DNA from: Desulfovibrio sp. ZJ209
GTDB lineage: Bacteria; Desulfobacterota; Desulfovibrionia; Desulfovibrionales; Desulfovibrionaceae
Length of the DNA: 64,000 nucleotides
NCBI RefSeq assembly: GCF_011039135.1
Contig: NZ_JAAKEJ010000003.1
Coordinates: forward strand, 269,334-333,333
Direction: 5' to 3'
This document shows positions 25,254 to 35,727 of the stretch, piece by piece. The stretch's first letter is position 1, and every line of letters begins with the position of its first letter. The position numbers were made by a program, and so were the translations under genes. A model generated the notes under the pieces. The model had not been told where the DNA came from and searched no databases. It worked only from the letters and a program-made list of their open reading frames with translations.

Positions 25254-26333
25254 CTAGCCCGCGATGCGCTCGCACACGGCCGCGCCCATGGCCGCGCAGC
25301 CCACGAGGGTCTTGCCCGGCTCCATGATGTCGGCCGTGCGGAAGCCGTCGGCGAGGGTGCGCCGCACCGCGGCCTCGACGCAGTCCGCCTCGTCGGGCAG
25401 GTGCAGCCCGAGGCGCAGGAGCATGGCCCCGGAGAGGATGGCGGCCAGCGGGTTGGCCTTGTCTTCGCCCGCGATGTCCGGCGCGGAGCCGTGGATGGGC
25501 TCGAAGAGGCCCGGGCCGCTGGCGCCCAGCGAGGCCGAGGGCAGCATGCCGAGCGAGCCGGTGATCACCGAGGCCTCGTCCGAGAGGATGTCGCCGAAGA
25601 TGTTGCCCGTGAGGATGACATCGAACTGCGAGGGGTCGCGCACGAGCTGCATGGCCGCATTGTCCACATAGAGGTGCGAGAGCTCGATGGCGGGAAAGTC
25701 CCGGTGCGTCTCGAGCACCACCTCGCGCCAGAGCCGCGAGGTCTCGAGCACGTTGCTCTTCTCCACGGAACACACCTTTTTGCGCCGCCCGAGGGCCGTC
25801 TCGAAGGCCACTTTCGCGATGCGGCGGATTTCCTCCTCGTTGTAAATCATGGTGTTGTAGCCCGTGCGCAGGCCGTCGCGCACTTCCTGGCCGCGCGGCT
25901 CGCCGAAATAGATGTCGCCCGTGAGCTCGCGCACCACGATGAGGTCAAGGCCGCGCGCCGCGATGTCCGGCCTGAGCAGGCAGGCGCCGGCGAGCTCGGG
26001 GAAGAGCATGGCCGGCCTCAGGTTGGCGAAGAGCCCCAGCGCCTTGCGGATGCCGAGCAGGCCGCGCTCCGGCCGCTTCTGCGGCGCGAGGCCGTCCCAC
26101 TTGGGGCCGCCCACCGAGGCGAGGTAGACCGCGTCCGACTCGAGGCATTTGGTCACGGTCTCCTTGGGCAGCGGTTCGCCGCAGGCGTCCACGGCGGCGC
26201 CGCCGATGAGCGCGTCAACGAAGGTGAACTCATGGTGGAAGCGCTTGGCCACGGCCTTGAGCGCGGCCACGCCCTGGGCCAGGATCTCCGGGCCGATGCC
26301 GTCGCCCGGCAAGAGGCAGATGCGTGCGTCCAT
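25254..26333 (-). CDS. leuB: 3-isopropylmalate dehydrogenase
   Basis: The 359-residue protein is a full-length member of the isocitrate/isopropylmalate dehydrogenase family. It begins [18 protein letters not shown] and has the family signature in [19 protein letters not shown] near residue 240. It oxidises and decarboxylates 3-isopropylmalate with NAD in leucine synthesis. It is separated by one base from leuD, the preceding gene in the leuA-leuC-leuD-leuB order. Confidence 0.97.
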   Translation of the reverse strand: MDARICLLPGDGIGPEILAQGVAALKAVAKRFHHEFTFVDALIGGAAVDACGEPLPKETVTKCLESDAVYLASVGGPKWDGLAPQKRPERGLLGIRKALGLFANLRPAMLFPELAGACLLRPDIAARGLDLIVVRELTGDIYFGEPRGQEVRDGLRTGYNTMIYNEEEIRRIAKVAFETALGRRKKVCSVEKSNVLETSRLWREVVLETHRDFPAIELSHLYVDNAAMQLVRDPSQFDVILTGNIFGDILSDEASVITGSLGMLPSASLGASGPGLFEPIHGSAPDIAGEDKANPLAAILSGAMLLRLGLHLPDEADCVEAAVRRTLADGFRTADIMEPGKTLVGCAAMGAAVCERIAG

Positions 26334-26334
26334 C

Positions 26335-26835
26335 CTAGTTTCCCTCCTCCAGGCGCTGTTTCACATAGCCCACGAGGCCGCCGCTGGCGAGAATTTTGCC
26401 CATGGATTCCGGCAGGGGCGGGCAGACGATCTCCGCGCCGTTGGTGAGGTCGCGGATGCGGCCCGTGGCGGTGTCGATCTCGAGCTCGTCGCCGTCGTTG
26501 ATGGCGTCCATGGCGTCGCCCACCTCCATGAGCGGGAGGCCCATGTTGAAGGCGTTGCGGTAGAAGATGCGGGCGAAGCTGTGGCCCACCACCACGGGCA
26601 TGCCCGCGCCGAGGATGGCGAGGGGCGCGTGCTCGCGCGAGGAGCCGCAGCCGAAATTGCGCCCGGCCACGAGGATGTCGCCCTTGTTCACGCGCCTGAC
26701 CCAGTCCGGCTCAAGGCCGGCCATGCAGTTTTCGCCGAGTTTTTCCGGGTCAGCGGTGACGAGGAAGCGCGCCGGGATGATGGCGTCCGTATCCACATGT
26801 TCGCCCACCTTGTGGGCCTTGCCCTTGTATATCAT
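26335..26835 (-). CDS. leuD: 3-isopropylmalate dehydratase small subunit
   Basis: I use ATG 26833-26835 behind GGAG, giving 166 residues. A longer frame upstream is a shadow of leuC. The protein begins [19 protein letters not shown] and has [11 protein letters not shown], the swivelling-domain motif. Its small size matches the archaeal-type (LeuD2/HacB-like) small subunits. It joins LeuC to form the isomerase that interconverts 2- and 3-isopropylmalate. Confidence 0.95.
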   Translation of the reverse strand: MIYKGKAHKVGEHVDTDAIIPARFLVTADPEKLGENCMAGLEPDWVRRVNKGDILVAGRNFGCGSSREHAPLAILGAGMPVVVGHSFARIFYRNAFNMGLPLMEVGDAMDAINDGDELEIDTATGRIRDLTNGAEIVCPPLPESMGKILASGGLVGYVKQRLEEGN

Positions 26836-26861
26836 GGCTGTGATTCTCCTCTCGCCCGATG

Positions 26862-28139
26862 CTACGCGAGGCCTATTTCTTTCGGCCCTGCGACCTTGCC
26901 CGCCACGGCGCTGGCCGCGGCCACGATGGGGCTCGCCAGATAGACCTGCGAGTCGAGGCTGCCCATGCGGCCCTTGAAATTGCGGTTGGTGGTGGTCACG
27001 GCCGCCTCGCCGTCGCCCAGGATGCCGGTATGCCCGCCAAGGCACGGCCCGCAGGTGCAGGGGCCGACGATACAGCCCGCGTCCATGAAGACCTGCATCA
27101 GGCCCTCGGCGAGGCAGGCCTTCCACACTTCCGGCGTGGAGGGCAGAACGATGCAGCGCACCTTCTTGTCCACCTTGCGGCCGCGCAAGACTTCGGCGGC
27201 GTCGCGCATGTCGCTGATGCGGCCATTGGTGCAGGAGCCGATGACCACCTGGTGGATGGGCACGTCCTTCACGTCGGAAACCGGCACCACGTTGGAGGGC
27301 AGGTGCGGGCAGGCCACCACGGGCTCGAGACCCGTCACGTCCATGTGCAGCACGGCCTCGTATTTCGCGTCCGGGTCGGCGGCGAGGCCGTCCTTGAGGT
27401 CGGGCGCGACCGTGTGGCCGCGCTCGGCGCACCACGCGAGCGTCACGGCGTCCACAGGGAAGAGGCCCACCTTGGCCCCGGCCTCGATGGCCATGTTCGC
27501 CATGGTGAGGCGCCCCTCCACGCCGAGGCCCGCGATGACCGGCCCGCCGAATTCCAGCGCCTTGTAGAGCGCGCCGTCCACGCCGATGCGCCCGATGAGC
27601 AGCAGCATGAGGTCCTTGGCGCGCAGCCAGCGCGGCATGTCGCCCGCATATTCCACGCGGATGGTGGGGGGCACCTTGAGCCACGTCTCGCCGAGGGCCA
27701 TGGCCGCGGCGATGTCCGTGGAGCCCATGCCCGTGGCGAAGGCGCCGATGCCGCCATAGGTGCAGGTGTGGCTGTCCGCGCCGATGACGAGGTCGCCCGG
27801 GTTCACGAGGCCGAGCTCGGGCAGCAGGGTGTGCTCCACGCCGCAGTTGCCGCCCTCGTAGTAGTGGGTGATCTGCTGCTCCTCGGCGAAGCGGCGGCTG
27901 ATCATCACCTGGTTGGCGGAGTCGATGTCCTTCTGCGGGGTGAAGTGGTCCATGACGAGGGCGATCCTGTCGCGGTCAAAGACGCGCTCGGCGCCCATGC
28001 CGCGGAAGGACTTGATGGCGAGCGGGCCCGTGATGTCGTTGGCGAGCACCATGGACACGCGGCACTGCACGATGGCGCCGTCCTCCACGGGCTCGTCCGT
28101 GTGGCGCTGGAGGATTTTCTGGGCGAGGGTTCTGGGCAT
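26862..28139 (-). CDS. leuC: 3-isopropylmalate dehydratase large subunit
   Basis: The 425-residue protein belongs to the shorter, homoaconitase-like LeuC type. The [4Fe-4S] cysteines are in SCTNG near residue 295 and [11 protein letters not shown] near residue 355. Substrate-binding blocks include [20 protein letters not shown]. The start is ATG 28137-28139 with a ribosome site in AAAGGAAGACACC. Repeat copy B lies directly upstream, between leuA and this gene. Confidence 0.96.
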   Translation of the reverse strand: MPRTLAQKILQRHTDEPVEDGAIVQCRVSMVLANDITGPLAIKSFRGMGAERVFDRDRIALVMDHFTPQKDIDSANQVMISRRFAEEQQITHYYEGGNCGVEHTLLPELGLVNPGDLVIGADSHTCTYGGIGAFATGMGSTDIAAAMALGETWLKVPPTIRVEYAGDMPRWLRAKDLMLLLIGRIGVDGALYKALEFGGPVIAGLGVEGRLTMANMAIEAGAKVGLFPVDAVTLAWCAERGHTVAPDLKDGLAADPDAKYEAVLHMDVTGLEPVVACPHLPSNVVPVSDVKDVPIHQVVIGSCTNGRISDMRDAAEVLRGRKVDKKVRCIVLPSTPEVWKACLAEGLMQVFMDAGCIVGPCTCGPCLGGHTGILGDGEAAVTTTNRNFKGRMGSLDSQVYLASPIVAAASAVAGKVAGPKEIGLA

Positions 28140-28208
28140 GGTGTCTTCCTTTGGCCTGATTGTGCAGCTGCGTTGGGCGGCGGCAGCGCATGTGCGCTTG
28201 CCGTCTGA

Positions 28209-28391
28209 ACGCCGAAATTATCCGTCAAAAACAGCCTTTTCGGCGCTGGCTGCGTCAGATAAAAATTTCCTCGGTCGAGTACTTAAGTACACTCCCTTCG
28301 GAAATTTTTATCTTCCTTGCCAGCGCCGAAAAATCTTATTTTTTAGGATTCTTCCGGCACCAGCACCCGTCTTCCGCTTCGCTCCAGACGG
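28209..28391 (+). repeat. Composite palindromic dispersed repeat, copy B
   Basis: The start box AACGCCGAAATTATCCGTC (28209-28227) is next to leuC, and the end hairpin box (CCCGTCTTCC...CCAGACGG, ending 28391) is next to leuA. Between them lies only module m2, a very strong palindrome. CGGCGCTGGC (28241-28250) pairs with GCCAGCGCCG (28319-28328). AGATAAAAATTTCC (28257-28270) pairs with GGAAATTTTTATCT (28300-28313), both exact. The loop holds GTACTTAAGTAC. The repeat fills most of the 338-base leuA-leuC gap: 86 bases after leuA, 69 before leuC. Confidence 0.92.
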
Positions 28392-28477
28392 AAAGTGGAA
28401 GTTCCGTCAGCGCTGGACAACCCGGCTCCTCTTTTTTGTGCATGACCTCACCACAAAGGGGCGGGGTCTCCGTATGT

Positions 28478-30028
28478 TTACGAATGTTGCGAGTGCACGC
28501 GCTCGCCCTCGGCCTCGCGCTTGGCGAGATTGTTGAGCGCGTCCACGAAGGCCCGGGCGCTTGCCACGAGGATGTCCGGGTGATTGCCGCGCCCAACGAC
28601 CGAGAGGCCATTCTCGCGCAGGCGCACCGTCACCTCGCCTAGCGCGTCCGTGCCGCCGGTGACGGCGCTCACCGAATACTGCTCGAGCTCGGGCTGGCGC
28701 CCGGCCAGGTCGGAAATGACGTTGTAGAGCGCGTCGATGGGCCCGGCGCCGAAGCCCGCGCCGCTCTTTTCCTCGCCGGCCACGTCCATGAGCACGGCCG
28801 CCGTGGGCGGCACGCCGCCGGCGTCGGAGCTCTGCACGCTCACATGCCTGAGGCAAAGCCTGTCGGGGATACGGTAGACCTCCTGCTGGACCAAGGCCAT
28901 GAGGTCTTCGTCGTGGAGCTGCTTCTTGCGGTCGGCCAGCGCCTTGACGGCCTCGAAGACCTGGTTGAGCTGCTCGTCGTCGAGCTTGTACCCGAGGCTC
29001 TCGAACTTGCTGCGCACCGCGTTCCTTCCCGAATGCTTGCCGATGACGAGATGCGTGGCGCTGCGGCCCACGGCCTGCGGCGTCATGATCTCATAGGTCT
29101 CGCGGTGCTTGAGCATGCCGTCCTGGTGGATGCCCGACTCGTGCGCGAAGGCGTTGGCGCCGGTGATGGCCTTGTTGTTGGGGATGGGCTGGCCGATGAT
29201 GAGGGAGAGCAGCCGGCAGGTGGGGTACAGCTGCTCGGTCTTGATGTTGTCCTCAAGGCCGTAGTAGTCGTGGCGCACATGGAGCGCCATGGCCACCTCC
29301 TCAAGGGCCGCGTTGCCCGCGCGCTCGCCGATGCCGTTGAGCGCCACCTCGGCCTGGCGCGCGCCCGCGTGCAGGGCCGCCAGCGTGTTGGCCACGCCGA
29401 GGCCGAGGTCGTCATGGCAGTGCACGCTGAACACGGCCTTGCCGCTGTTGGGCGTGTTTTCCATCACATAGCGCACCTTGGCGGCGAATTCCTCGGGCTG
29501 GGCATAGCCCACCGTATCGGGCAGGTTGACGGTGGTGGCGCCGGCGTCGATGGCCACCTCCACCACGCGGCAGACGAAGTCGAGGTCCGAGCGGGAAAAA
29601 TCCTCGCAGGAAAATTCCACATTGGGCGTGTAGGAGGCGCAGCGCGCCACCGAGGCGCGGGCCAGCTCCTGCACCTCGTCCGGGGTCTTGCGCAGCTTGA
29701 ATTCCATGTGCAGGGGCGACGTGGCGATGAAGGTATGGATGCGCGGGCGCTTCGCCACCTTCACGGCCTCCCAGCAGCGGTCGATGTCCTTCTCGGCGCA
29801 GCGGGCGAGGCCCGCGATCTGCACGTCCGGGCCGGCCTGGGCCGCGATGGCGCGCACGGCCTCGAAATCGCCGGGGCTGGAGGCCGGGAAGCCGGCCTCG
29901 ATGATGTCCACGCCGAGCACCTCGAGCTGGTGCGCGAGGCGCAGCTTCTCCTGAAAGTTCATGGTCGCGCCGGGCGACTGTTCGCCATCGCGCAGGGTGG
30001 TGTCGAAGAAGTAGACGCGATCAGACAT
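28478..30028 (-). CDS. leuA: 2-isopropylmalate synthase
   Basis: I choose ATG 30026-30028 behind TTGGAGG, giving 516 residues. The HMGL-like catalytic domain begins YFFDTTLRDGEQSPG near residue 7, and metal-binding histidines are in VHCHDDLG near 203. A C-terminal LeuA dimerisation and feedback domain covers about residues 375-510. It condenses 2-oxoisovalerate with acetyl-CoA, the first step to leucine. It is followed by repeat copy B and then leuC, leuD, leuB on the same strand. Confidence 0.97.
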   Translation of the reverse strand: MSDRVYFFDTTLRDGEQSPGATMNFQEKLRLAHQLEVLGVDIIEAGFPASSPGDFEAVRAIAAQAGPDVQIAGLARCAEKDIDRCWEAVKVAKRPRIHTFIATSPLHMEFKLRKTPDEVQELARASVARCASYTPNVEFSCEDFSRSDLDFVCRVVEVAIDAGATTVNLPDTVGYAQPEEFAAKVRYVMENTPNSGKAVFSVHCHDDLGLGVANTLAALHAGARQAEVALNGIGERAGNAALEEVAMALHVRHDYYGLEDNIKTEQLYPTCRLLSLIIGQPIPNNKAITGANAFAHESGIHQDGMLKHRETYEIMTPQAVGRSATHLVIGKHSGRNAVRSKFESLGYKLDDEQLNQVFEAVKALADRKKQLHDEDLMALVQQEVYRIPDRLCLRHVSVQSSDAGGVPPTAAVLMDVAGEEKSGAGFGAGPIDALYNVISDLAGRQPELEQYSVSAVTGGTDALGEVTVRLRENGLSVVGRGNHPDILVASARAFVDALNNLAKREAEGERVHSQHS

Positions 30029-30119
30029 GGGATGCCTCCAAAACGGTGGGATGGGGCGCGCTTTCCCGGCCCGGCCGGGGGAGCCGGGCGCTCCCGCTCC
30101 TGTGCGCTGTGCCGGCCGG

Positions 30120-30884
30120 TCACTCGTCCTGCGTTGCCAGCGAGCGCATGAGCTTGCGGTCGCGGCGGGGCAGGATGTAGAAGGTATAGACGAGGCCGCC
30201 CGCGATATAGAGGGCGCAGTAGACAAAGCCGAAGACGCGCGGCGCGGAGACCACCAGCGCCAGGAGGAAGAGGAAGGCCAGCATGCTCCTCACCGGGTGC
30301 GCGGTGAGGATGTCGTATTCCTTGAAGGAGAAATAGCGCACCCGGCTCACCATGAGCACGCCCACGGCCACGGCCAGCGCGAGGGCCGCATAGGGCGTGA
30401 CCGTGTTCAGCGCCTCGGGGAAGAGCGCGGCGAAGAAGATGAAGGTCACGACCGTGCAGCCGCCGGCCGGGATGGGCAGGCCCATGAAGAAGCGCTTGCC
30501 CGTGACGGCCGTGCTCACGTTGAAGCGCGCGAGGCGGAGCGCCCCGCAGGCCGCGAAGATGAAGGCCGCTGCCACGCCCACGCGCCCGAAATTGCAGAGC
30601 TGCCAGTGCCAGAGCAGGATGGCCGGCGCGAGCCCGAAGGCCACGAGGTCGGCGAGGGAGTCGTACTGCACGCCGAACTCGCTCGCCGTGTTGGTGAGCC
30701 GGGCCACCTTGCCGTCGAGGCCGTCCATGAGCGCCGAGGCGAGGATGGCCATGCCCGCCTGCTCGAAGCGGCCCTGCCCGGCCCAGACCATGGACAAAAA
30801 GCCCAGAAACATGCTCAGGGTGGTGAGCATGTTGGGCAAAAGGTAGGCCCCGCGGACGGGCTTTTTGCGTTGGGCGTTGTCCAT
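30120..30884 (-). CDS. pssA: CDP-diacylglycerol--serine O-phosphatidyltransferase
   Basis: I prefer ATG 30882-30884 (254 residues). A GTG at 30912-30914 would add ten residues. The CDP-alcohol phosphotransferase motif is present with all acidic residues (DGLDGKVAR, then GVQYDSLAD) near residue 55. About eight membrane segments follow. It makes phosphatidylserine at the inner membrane, which Psd then decarboxylates. Repeat copy C separates it from psd. Confidence 0.93.
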   Translation of the reverse strand: MDNAQRKKPVRGAYLLPNMLTTLSMFLGFLSMVWAGQGRFEQAGMAILASALMDGLDGKVARLTNTASEFGVQYDSLADLVAFGLAPAILLWHWQLCNFGRVGVAAAFIFAACGALRLARFNVSTAVTGKRFFMGLPIPAGGCTVVTFIFFAALFPEALNTVTPYAALALAVAVGVLMVSRVRYFSFKEYDILTAHPVRSMLAFLFLLALVVSAPRVFGFVYCALYIAGGLVYTFYILPRRDRKLMRSLATQDE

Positions 30885-30958
30885 GCGTTGACCCTGTGGC
30901 GGGCGGAGCGCCACGCCTGTGGGTTTATGCGTTTGCAGCGTGTCTCCGCTGCATCCTT

Positions 30959-31382
30959 AACGCCGAAAGTCTCCGTCAAAAACAGCCTTGCTTCAGCCGT
31001 TGCGACGAAGGAAGCTACGGATGAAGACAGCAACAAGTTGCAGCAAATGTCAATAAACGATGTCGCTGTCGCTATCCGTAAGCCCGGCCAGCCGGGCAAC
31101 GGCTAGCGCTTCGGCGCTTGCTGCGTCAGAGAAAAATTTCCTCGGTCGAGTACTTGAGTACACTCCCTTCGGAAATTTTTATCTTCCTTGCTCCAGCCGT
31201 TGCGACGAAGGAAGCTACGGATGGAGACAGCAATTAGTTACCGCAAAAGCCAGTCAACGCAACCGCTGTCGCTATCCGTAAGGCTTGCAGGCTCGCCAAC
31301 GGCTAGCGCGCAAGCGCCGAAAAATCTTATTTTTTAGGATTCTTCCGGCACTAGCACCCGTCTTCCGCTTCGCTCCAGACGG
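30959..31382 (+). repeat. Composite palindromic dispersed repeat, copy C (longest)
   Basis: The order from the start box is m1, m2, m1, end box, so this copy has two m1 modules flanking one m2. The m1 copies span about 30992-31104 and 31194-31305. The m2 core pairs GAAAAATTTCC (31131-31141) with GGAAATTTTT (31171-31180) and has a one-base change in its loop compared with copy B. The end box closes at 31382, 58 bases after psd. The start box is 74 bases before pssA. The repeat accounts for most of the 556-base gap. Confidence 0.92.
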
Positions 31383-31440
31383 GCTATGGAATGTTCCTCA
31401 ACTGTGTTCGCTGTGCCTTCTTTAGAAGGACACGAACCGC

Positions 31441-32088
31441 TCAGGCGTTCTCCCTGCGGGCGATGGCGCTTTCGCCCGCAAAGACCTTGTCGCCCAGTTG
31501 TACCGCCGGAACATAGCCTTCGGGCAGGTAAAGGTCAACTCTCGAGCCGAAGCGGATCAGGCCCACGCGCTCGCCGCGTGTGAGGCGGTCGCCCCGCTCG
31601 GCGCGGCAGACGATGCGCCGGGCGACGAGGCCCGCGATCTGCACCATGGTCCAGGCCTGGCCGTTCTCGTCGGCAAGGCGCCAGCCGCAGCGCTCGTTGT
31701 CCGTGGAGGCCTTGTCCAGCGAGGCGTTGAAGAACTTGCCCGGCCAGTAGCGCACCTCGTCAACCGTGCAGCCCACGGGCGCGCGGTTCACGTGAACACT
31801 GAACAGGTTCATGAAGATGCTGACGCACAGCATCTCCTTGCCGCTGAAGGGGTCGGCCCGCTTTTCCATGCGGATGACGCGGCCGTCGGCCGGGCTCACG
31901 GCGAGGTCGGGCGAGGTGGGGCCCACGCGCTCCGGGTCGCGGAAGAAGTAGAGGCAAAAGAGGGTGAAAAGCCAGCAGAGCAGGGCGCCCGGCCAGCAGC
32001 CGATGACCGCGAGAAGCAGGCTCGTGAACGCGGCAAGCCCGATGAAGGGCCAGCCTTCCGGCGCGATGCCTAAGGTTGCGGGGCGCAT
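31441..32088 (-). CDS. psd: Phosphatidylserine decarboxylase (short, archaeal-type)
   Basis: I choose ATG 32086-32088 behind AAAAGGAG, giving 215 residues, normal for the Psd-B/archaeal type. Two hydrophobic segments lie near residues 15-45. The maturation site is in [11 protein letters not shown], where the serine of GS becomes the pyruvoyl group. VNRAPVGC with SVHVNR is another family block. It converts phosphatidylserine to phosphatidylethanolamine. It probably shares a transcript with pssA and possibly the leu genes downstream. Confidence 0.94.
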   Translation of the reverse strand: MRPATLGIAPEGWPFIGLAAFTSLLLAVIGCWPGALLCWLFTLFCLYFFRDPERVGPTSPDLAVSPADGRVIRMEKRADPFSGKEMLCVSIFMNLFSVHVNRAPVGCTVDEVRYWPGKFFNASLDKASTDNERCGWRLADENGQAWTMVQIAGLVARRIVCRAERGDRLTRGERVGLIRFGSRVDLYLPEGYVPAVQLGDKVFAGESAIARRENA

Positions 32089-32208
32089 GGCGACTCCTTT
32101 TCTGGGCCGCCCTGCTTGCCGTTCGCCCTGGGCGGCGCGATGTGAAAGTCGCACCATATGCCGGCGGGCGCCGAATGGCAAGCCGCGGCGCCTTCACTGG
32201 GGCACCCG

Positions 32209-34089
32209 CTATTGGAGAGGGAAGAGGGGCTGCGGGCCGGGCGCTGCATCCTCCTCGCCCTCTACCTCTTCCCCGGCGAGAGTGTCCGCCTGAGCGGGCA
32301 TGGCCCGCTTGAGGGCGAGCTGCCGCTCGAGCCAGCGCAGCAGCGCGTCAAGCCCCTCGCCGTTACGCGCGGAAAGCGGTATCGCGCCGGGAAAGGCCGC
32401 CCGAAGCTCCTCCCGCGCCGGTTCCGGCAGCCTGTCCCACTTGTTGAGCGCCAGCACGCGCGGCACGGCGTGAAGCCCGAGCTCCTCAAGGATGGTCTCC
32501 ACCGAGGCGATCTGCTGGAGCAGGTCAGGGTGCGAGGCGTCGGCCACATGCACGAGAAAGTCCGCGGCCGCGAGCTCCTCCAGTGTGGCGCGGAAGGCGT
32601 CCATGAGCTCGCGCGGCAGGTTGCGGATAAAGCCCACGGTGTCGGCGATGACCACCTCGCGCTCGCCGGGCACGCGCAGGCGCCGCGTGGCCGGGTCAAG
32701 GGTGGCGAAGAGCCGGTTTTCCGCCAGCACGCGGGAGCGCGTGAGCGTGTTGAGCAGGGTGGACTTGCCGGCATTGGTGTAGCCCACGAGCGCCGCCTGA
32801 GGGATGCCGCGCCGGCCGCGCCTGGCGAGCCCGCGCTGGCGGCGGAGCTTTTCCAGCTCCCGGGCAAGGCGCGTCATGCGCTCGCGCACCTTGCGGCGGT
32901 CGGTCTCAAGCCGGCTCTCGCCCGGGCCGCGCCCGCCCACGCCGCCCATGAGCCGGTCGAGCGCGCGGTTGCGCCCGGCAAGCCTGGGCAGCATATAGCG
33001 CAGCTGGGCGAGCTCGACCTGCAGGCGGCCGGCGCGCGAGGCCGCATGCTGGGCGAAAATGTCGAGGATGAGCTGGGTGCGGTCGATGACCTTGCGCTCG
33101 GTGATGTCCGCGAGATTGTGGATCTGCGCGGGCGAGAGCTCGCCGTCGAAGACGAGGATGTCCGCGTTTTCCCTGAGCGCCATGACCTCCAGCTCGGCGA
33201 GCTTGCCCTTGCCGAGGATGGAATGCGGGTCCGGCCGGGCCACGCGCTGGATGAGGCGCCCGCACACGGCAAGCCCGGCCGTGCGCGCGAGCTCGGCGAG
33301 CTCGGAAAGGCGCTGCTCCTGCACGGCGCGGGGCTCCGGCGCCACGGAGACGAGCAGGGCGCGCCCCGCGCAGGGGGCCCCGGCTCCCTCGCCGGCGTCC
33401 GCCCCGGCGTCAAACCCGGCGCCCGGCCCGGACGGCGGGGCCGCGGGCAGCGCCGAAAGCGCGGCCTCTATCTCCGCGGCGCGGGCGGCGAAATCCCCGG
33501 CAGTCCTGTCCCAGGGGCGGGGCTCGTCCACCTGGCAGGGGGGCGCCCCGGGCGCGGCCGCGCCCCCCGGGGCCAGCGTGGCCGCCTGCCAGCGCACGGG
33601 CTCGCCCTCCGGGTTCACGGAAAGCGCGATGACGGCGTCGAGCCTGAGGAAGAGGAGGTCCATGAGGTCCTCTTCCGTAAGGCCCTCGGGCGAGAGATGG
33701 GTGTGCAGGAGCCTCAGGCCCCGCAGGCGCGAGGCCGGGGCGCTGCGCACGGCCGCCCGGGCGGAGGGGCGCCCGGGGCGGTGGGGCCGGAGCCGGGCGC
33801 CGGGGGGCGGCGCGCTGTCCCCCTCCGGGGCGCCGGTGGCGCCGCGGCCGCGCGGGAGCTCCGGGATGAGGATGCCGCCGGGCGTCCCCACGATGACCAT
33901 GCGCACGCGGCCCTTGCGGTCGATGACGAGGCCGATTTGCCGGCCGAGCGAGCGCGAGAGCAGGGCCAGCTCCCGCGCCTGGTCGATGGTGTAGACATCC
34001 GCGGCCGGGAAGCGGCGGTTGAAGAGCCGGTTCAGGGCCGTGAGCTGGCTCGGCTTGAGCCCCTGGAGATTGCCTTCCGATTTGGGAAT
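32209..34089 (-). CDS. hflX: GTPase HflX with extended N-terminal domain; unusual start
   Basis: The ribosome-binding GTPase has G1 GYTNAGKST, G3 DTVGFIRNLP and G4 NKWD, preceded by the HflX domain (GKGKLAELEVMAL; GGRGPGESRLETDRR). The first ordinary start is GTG 33904-33906 (565 residues). Family-like sequence continues about 60 codons upstream (GNLQGLKPSQLTALNRLF), in frame and without ATG, GTG or TTG, up to ATT 34087-34089 behind a GGGGG run. I therefore extend to the ATT (626 residues) as a proposal. A linker rich in Ala, Pro and Gly separates the two N-terminal parts. It lies 11 bases after the IMP cyclohydrolase stop. Confidence 0.88.
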   Translation of the reverse strand: MPKSEGNLQGLKPSQLTALNRLFNRRFPAADVYTIDQARELALLSRSLGRQIGLVIDRKGRVRMVIVGTPGGILIPELPRGRGATGAPEGDSAPPPGARLRPHRPGRPSARAAVRSAPASRLRGLRLLHTHLSPEGLTEEDLMDLLFLRLDAVIALSVNPEGEPVRWQAATLAPGGAAAPGAPPCQVDEPRPWDRTAGDFAARAAEIEAALSALPAAPPSGPGAGFDAGADAGEGAGAPCAGRALLVSVAPEPRAVQEQRLSELAELARTAGLAVCGRLIQRVARPDPHSILGKGKLAELEVMALRENADILVFDGELSPAQIHNLADITERKVIDRTQLILDIFAQHAASRAGRLQVELAQLRYMLPRLAGRNRALDRLMGGVGGRGPGESRLETDRRKVRERMTRLARELEKLRRQRGLARRGRRGIPQAALVGYTNAGKSTLLNTLTRSRVLAENRLFATLDPATRRLRVPGEREVVIADTVGFIRNLPRELMDAFRATLEELAAADFLVHVADASHPDLLQQIASVETILEELGLHAVPRVLALNKWDRLPEPAREELRAAFPGAIPLSARNGEGLDALLRWLERQLALKRAMPAQADTLAGEEVEGEEDAAPGPQPLFPLQ

Positions 34090-34100
34090 GACAGCCCCCG

Positions 34101-34697
<597 letters not shown>

Positions 34698-34860
34698 ATG
34701 CGCTCCCTCCATAAATGACGGCGTGAAAGAAGGGCCAGTGCGCCCGGGCGGGCGCCGTGTTTTATTAGCGCAAAAGCGGGGGCGCCGCAACGGCGCAGGC
34801 CCGCTTGGCGCCGCTTGCACTCGCGCCCCGCCTGCGGCTATGCTGGGTTGGGGAGGCGCC

Positions 34861-35676
34861 ATGCTTGTCAAGCTTGTTTCCTGGAATGTGAACGGCGTGC
34901 GCGCGGTCTCGGCCAAGCCGGACTGGCGCTGGTTCAGCGAAACGGACGCGCAGGTGGTGGGCCTGCAGGAGACCAAGGCGAGCCCCGAGCAGGTGCCGGA
35001 GCCCGTGCGCGACCCCGAGGGCTGGCGGGCCTGGTGGGACCCGTGCACCGTGCGCAAGGGCTATTCGGGCGTGGCGGTCTTCAGCCGCATCGAGCCGCTC
35101 AAGGTGGAATACGAGCTCCCCGACCCCGCCTGGCAGGGCGAGGGGCGCCTGCTGCACCTCGAATTTCCGTGGTTCCACTATTTCAACGGCTATTTCCCCA
35201 ACGGCGGCGCCGAGGAGCTGGACGCGGACGGCCGCCCCACGGGCGGCTTCAAGCGGCTCGGCTACAAGATGGGCTTTTTCGAGGCCTTCGTGGACTATGC
35301 CCAGAAGTGCCGCCAAACCAAGCCCGTGGTGGTCTGCGGGGATTTCAACATCGCCTGCGAGCCCATCGACCTCGCCCGGCCCAAGGACAATGAGAAGACC
35401 ACGGGCTTCCTGCCCGTGGAGCGCGACTTCATGAAGCGCTTCAAGACACTGGGCTATGTGGACACCTTCCGCCACGTCCACGGAGACGTGCCGGAGAAGT
35501 ATACATGGTGGTCGTACAAGGCCAGGGCGCGGCCGCGCAACGTGGGCTGGCGGCTCGACTATTTCTTCGTGTCCGGGGAGCTGGCCCCGGCCATCGTGGA
35601 CGCGTGGATAGAAAGCGACGTGTACGGCTCGGACCATTGCCCGGTGGGCGTGGCCCTGCGCGTGGGGGAGGACTGA
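34861..35676 (+). CDS. xth: Exodeoxyribonuclease III
   Basis: I choose ATG 34861, giving 271 residues. A longer frame upstream is antisense to purH. The endonuclease/exonuclease/phosphatase fold has WNVNGVRA, LQETKA, GYSGVAVFSR, CGDFNIA, RLDYFF and GSDHCPV, covering the catalytic Asn, Glu, Asp and His residues. The enzyme acts on abasic sites and 3' ends in DNA repair. It is divergent from purH across a 163-base gap and convergent with purE, with repeat copy D between. Confidence 0.95.
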   Translation: MLVKLVSWNVNGVRAVSAKPDWRWFSETDAQVVGLQETKASPEQVPEPVRDPEGWRAWWDPCTVRKGYSGVAVFSRIEPLKVEYELPDPAWQGEGRLLHLEFPWFHYFNGYFPNGGAEELDADGRPTGGFKRLGYKMGFFEAFVDYAQKCRQTKPVVVCGDFNIACEPIDLARPKDNEKTTGFLPVERDFMKRFKTLGYVDTFRHVHGDVPEKYTWWSYKARARPRNVGWRLDYFFVSGELAPAIVDAWIESDVYGSDHCPVGVALRVGED

Positions 35677-35727
35677 GCGCGGGAAGCGTTTGCTTTTGCG
35701 TTTGTGCTGCGTCCGCGCGGCATCTGT

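Noticed and set aside
28140..28477. A leucine-codon leader peptide or T-box in front of leuC/leuA
   Set aside because: No short frame with a run of Leu codons and no T-box consensus were found. The structure present is the dispersed repeat.
30959..31382. Repeat copy C as a possible CRISPR or tandem-repeat array
   Set aside because: Only two m1 units flank a different module, there are no unique spacers of constant length, and no cas genes occur nearby.
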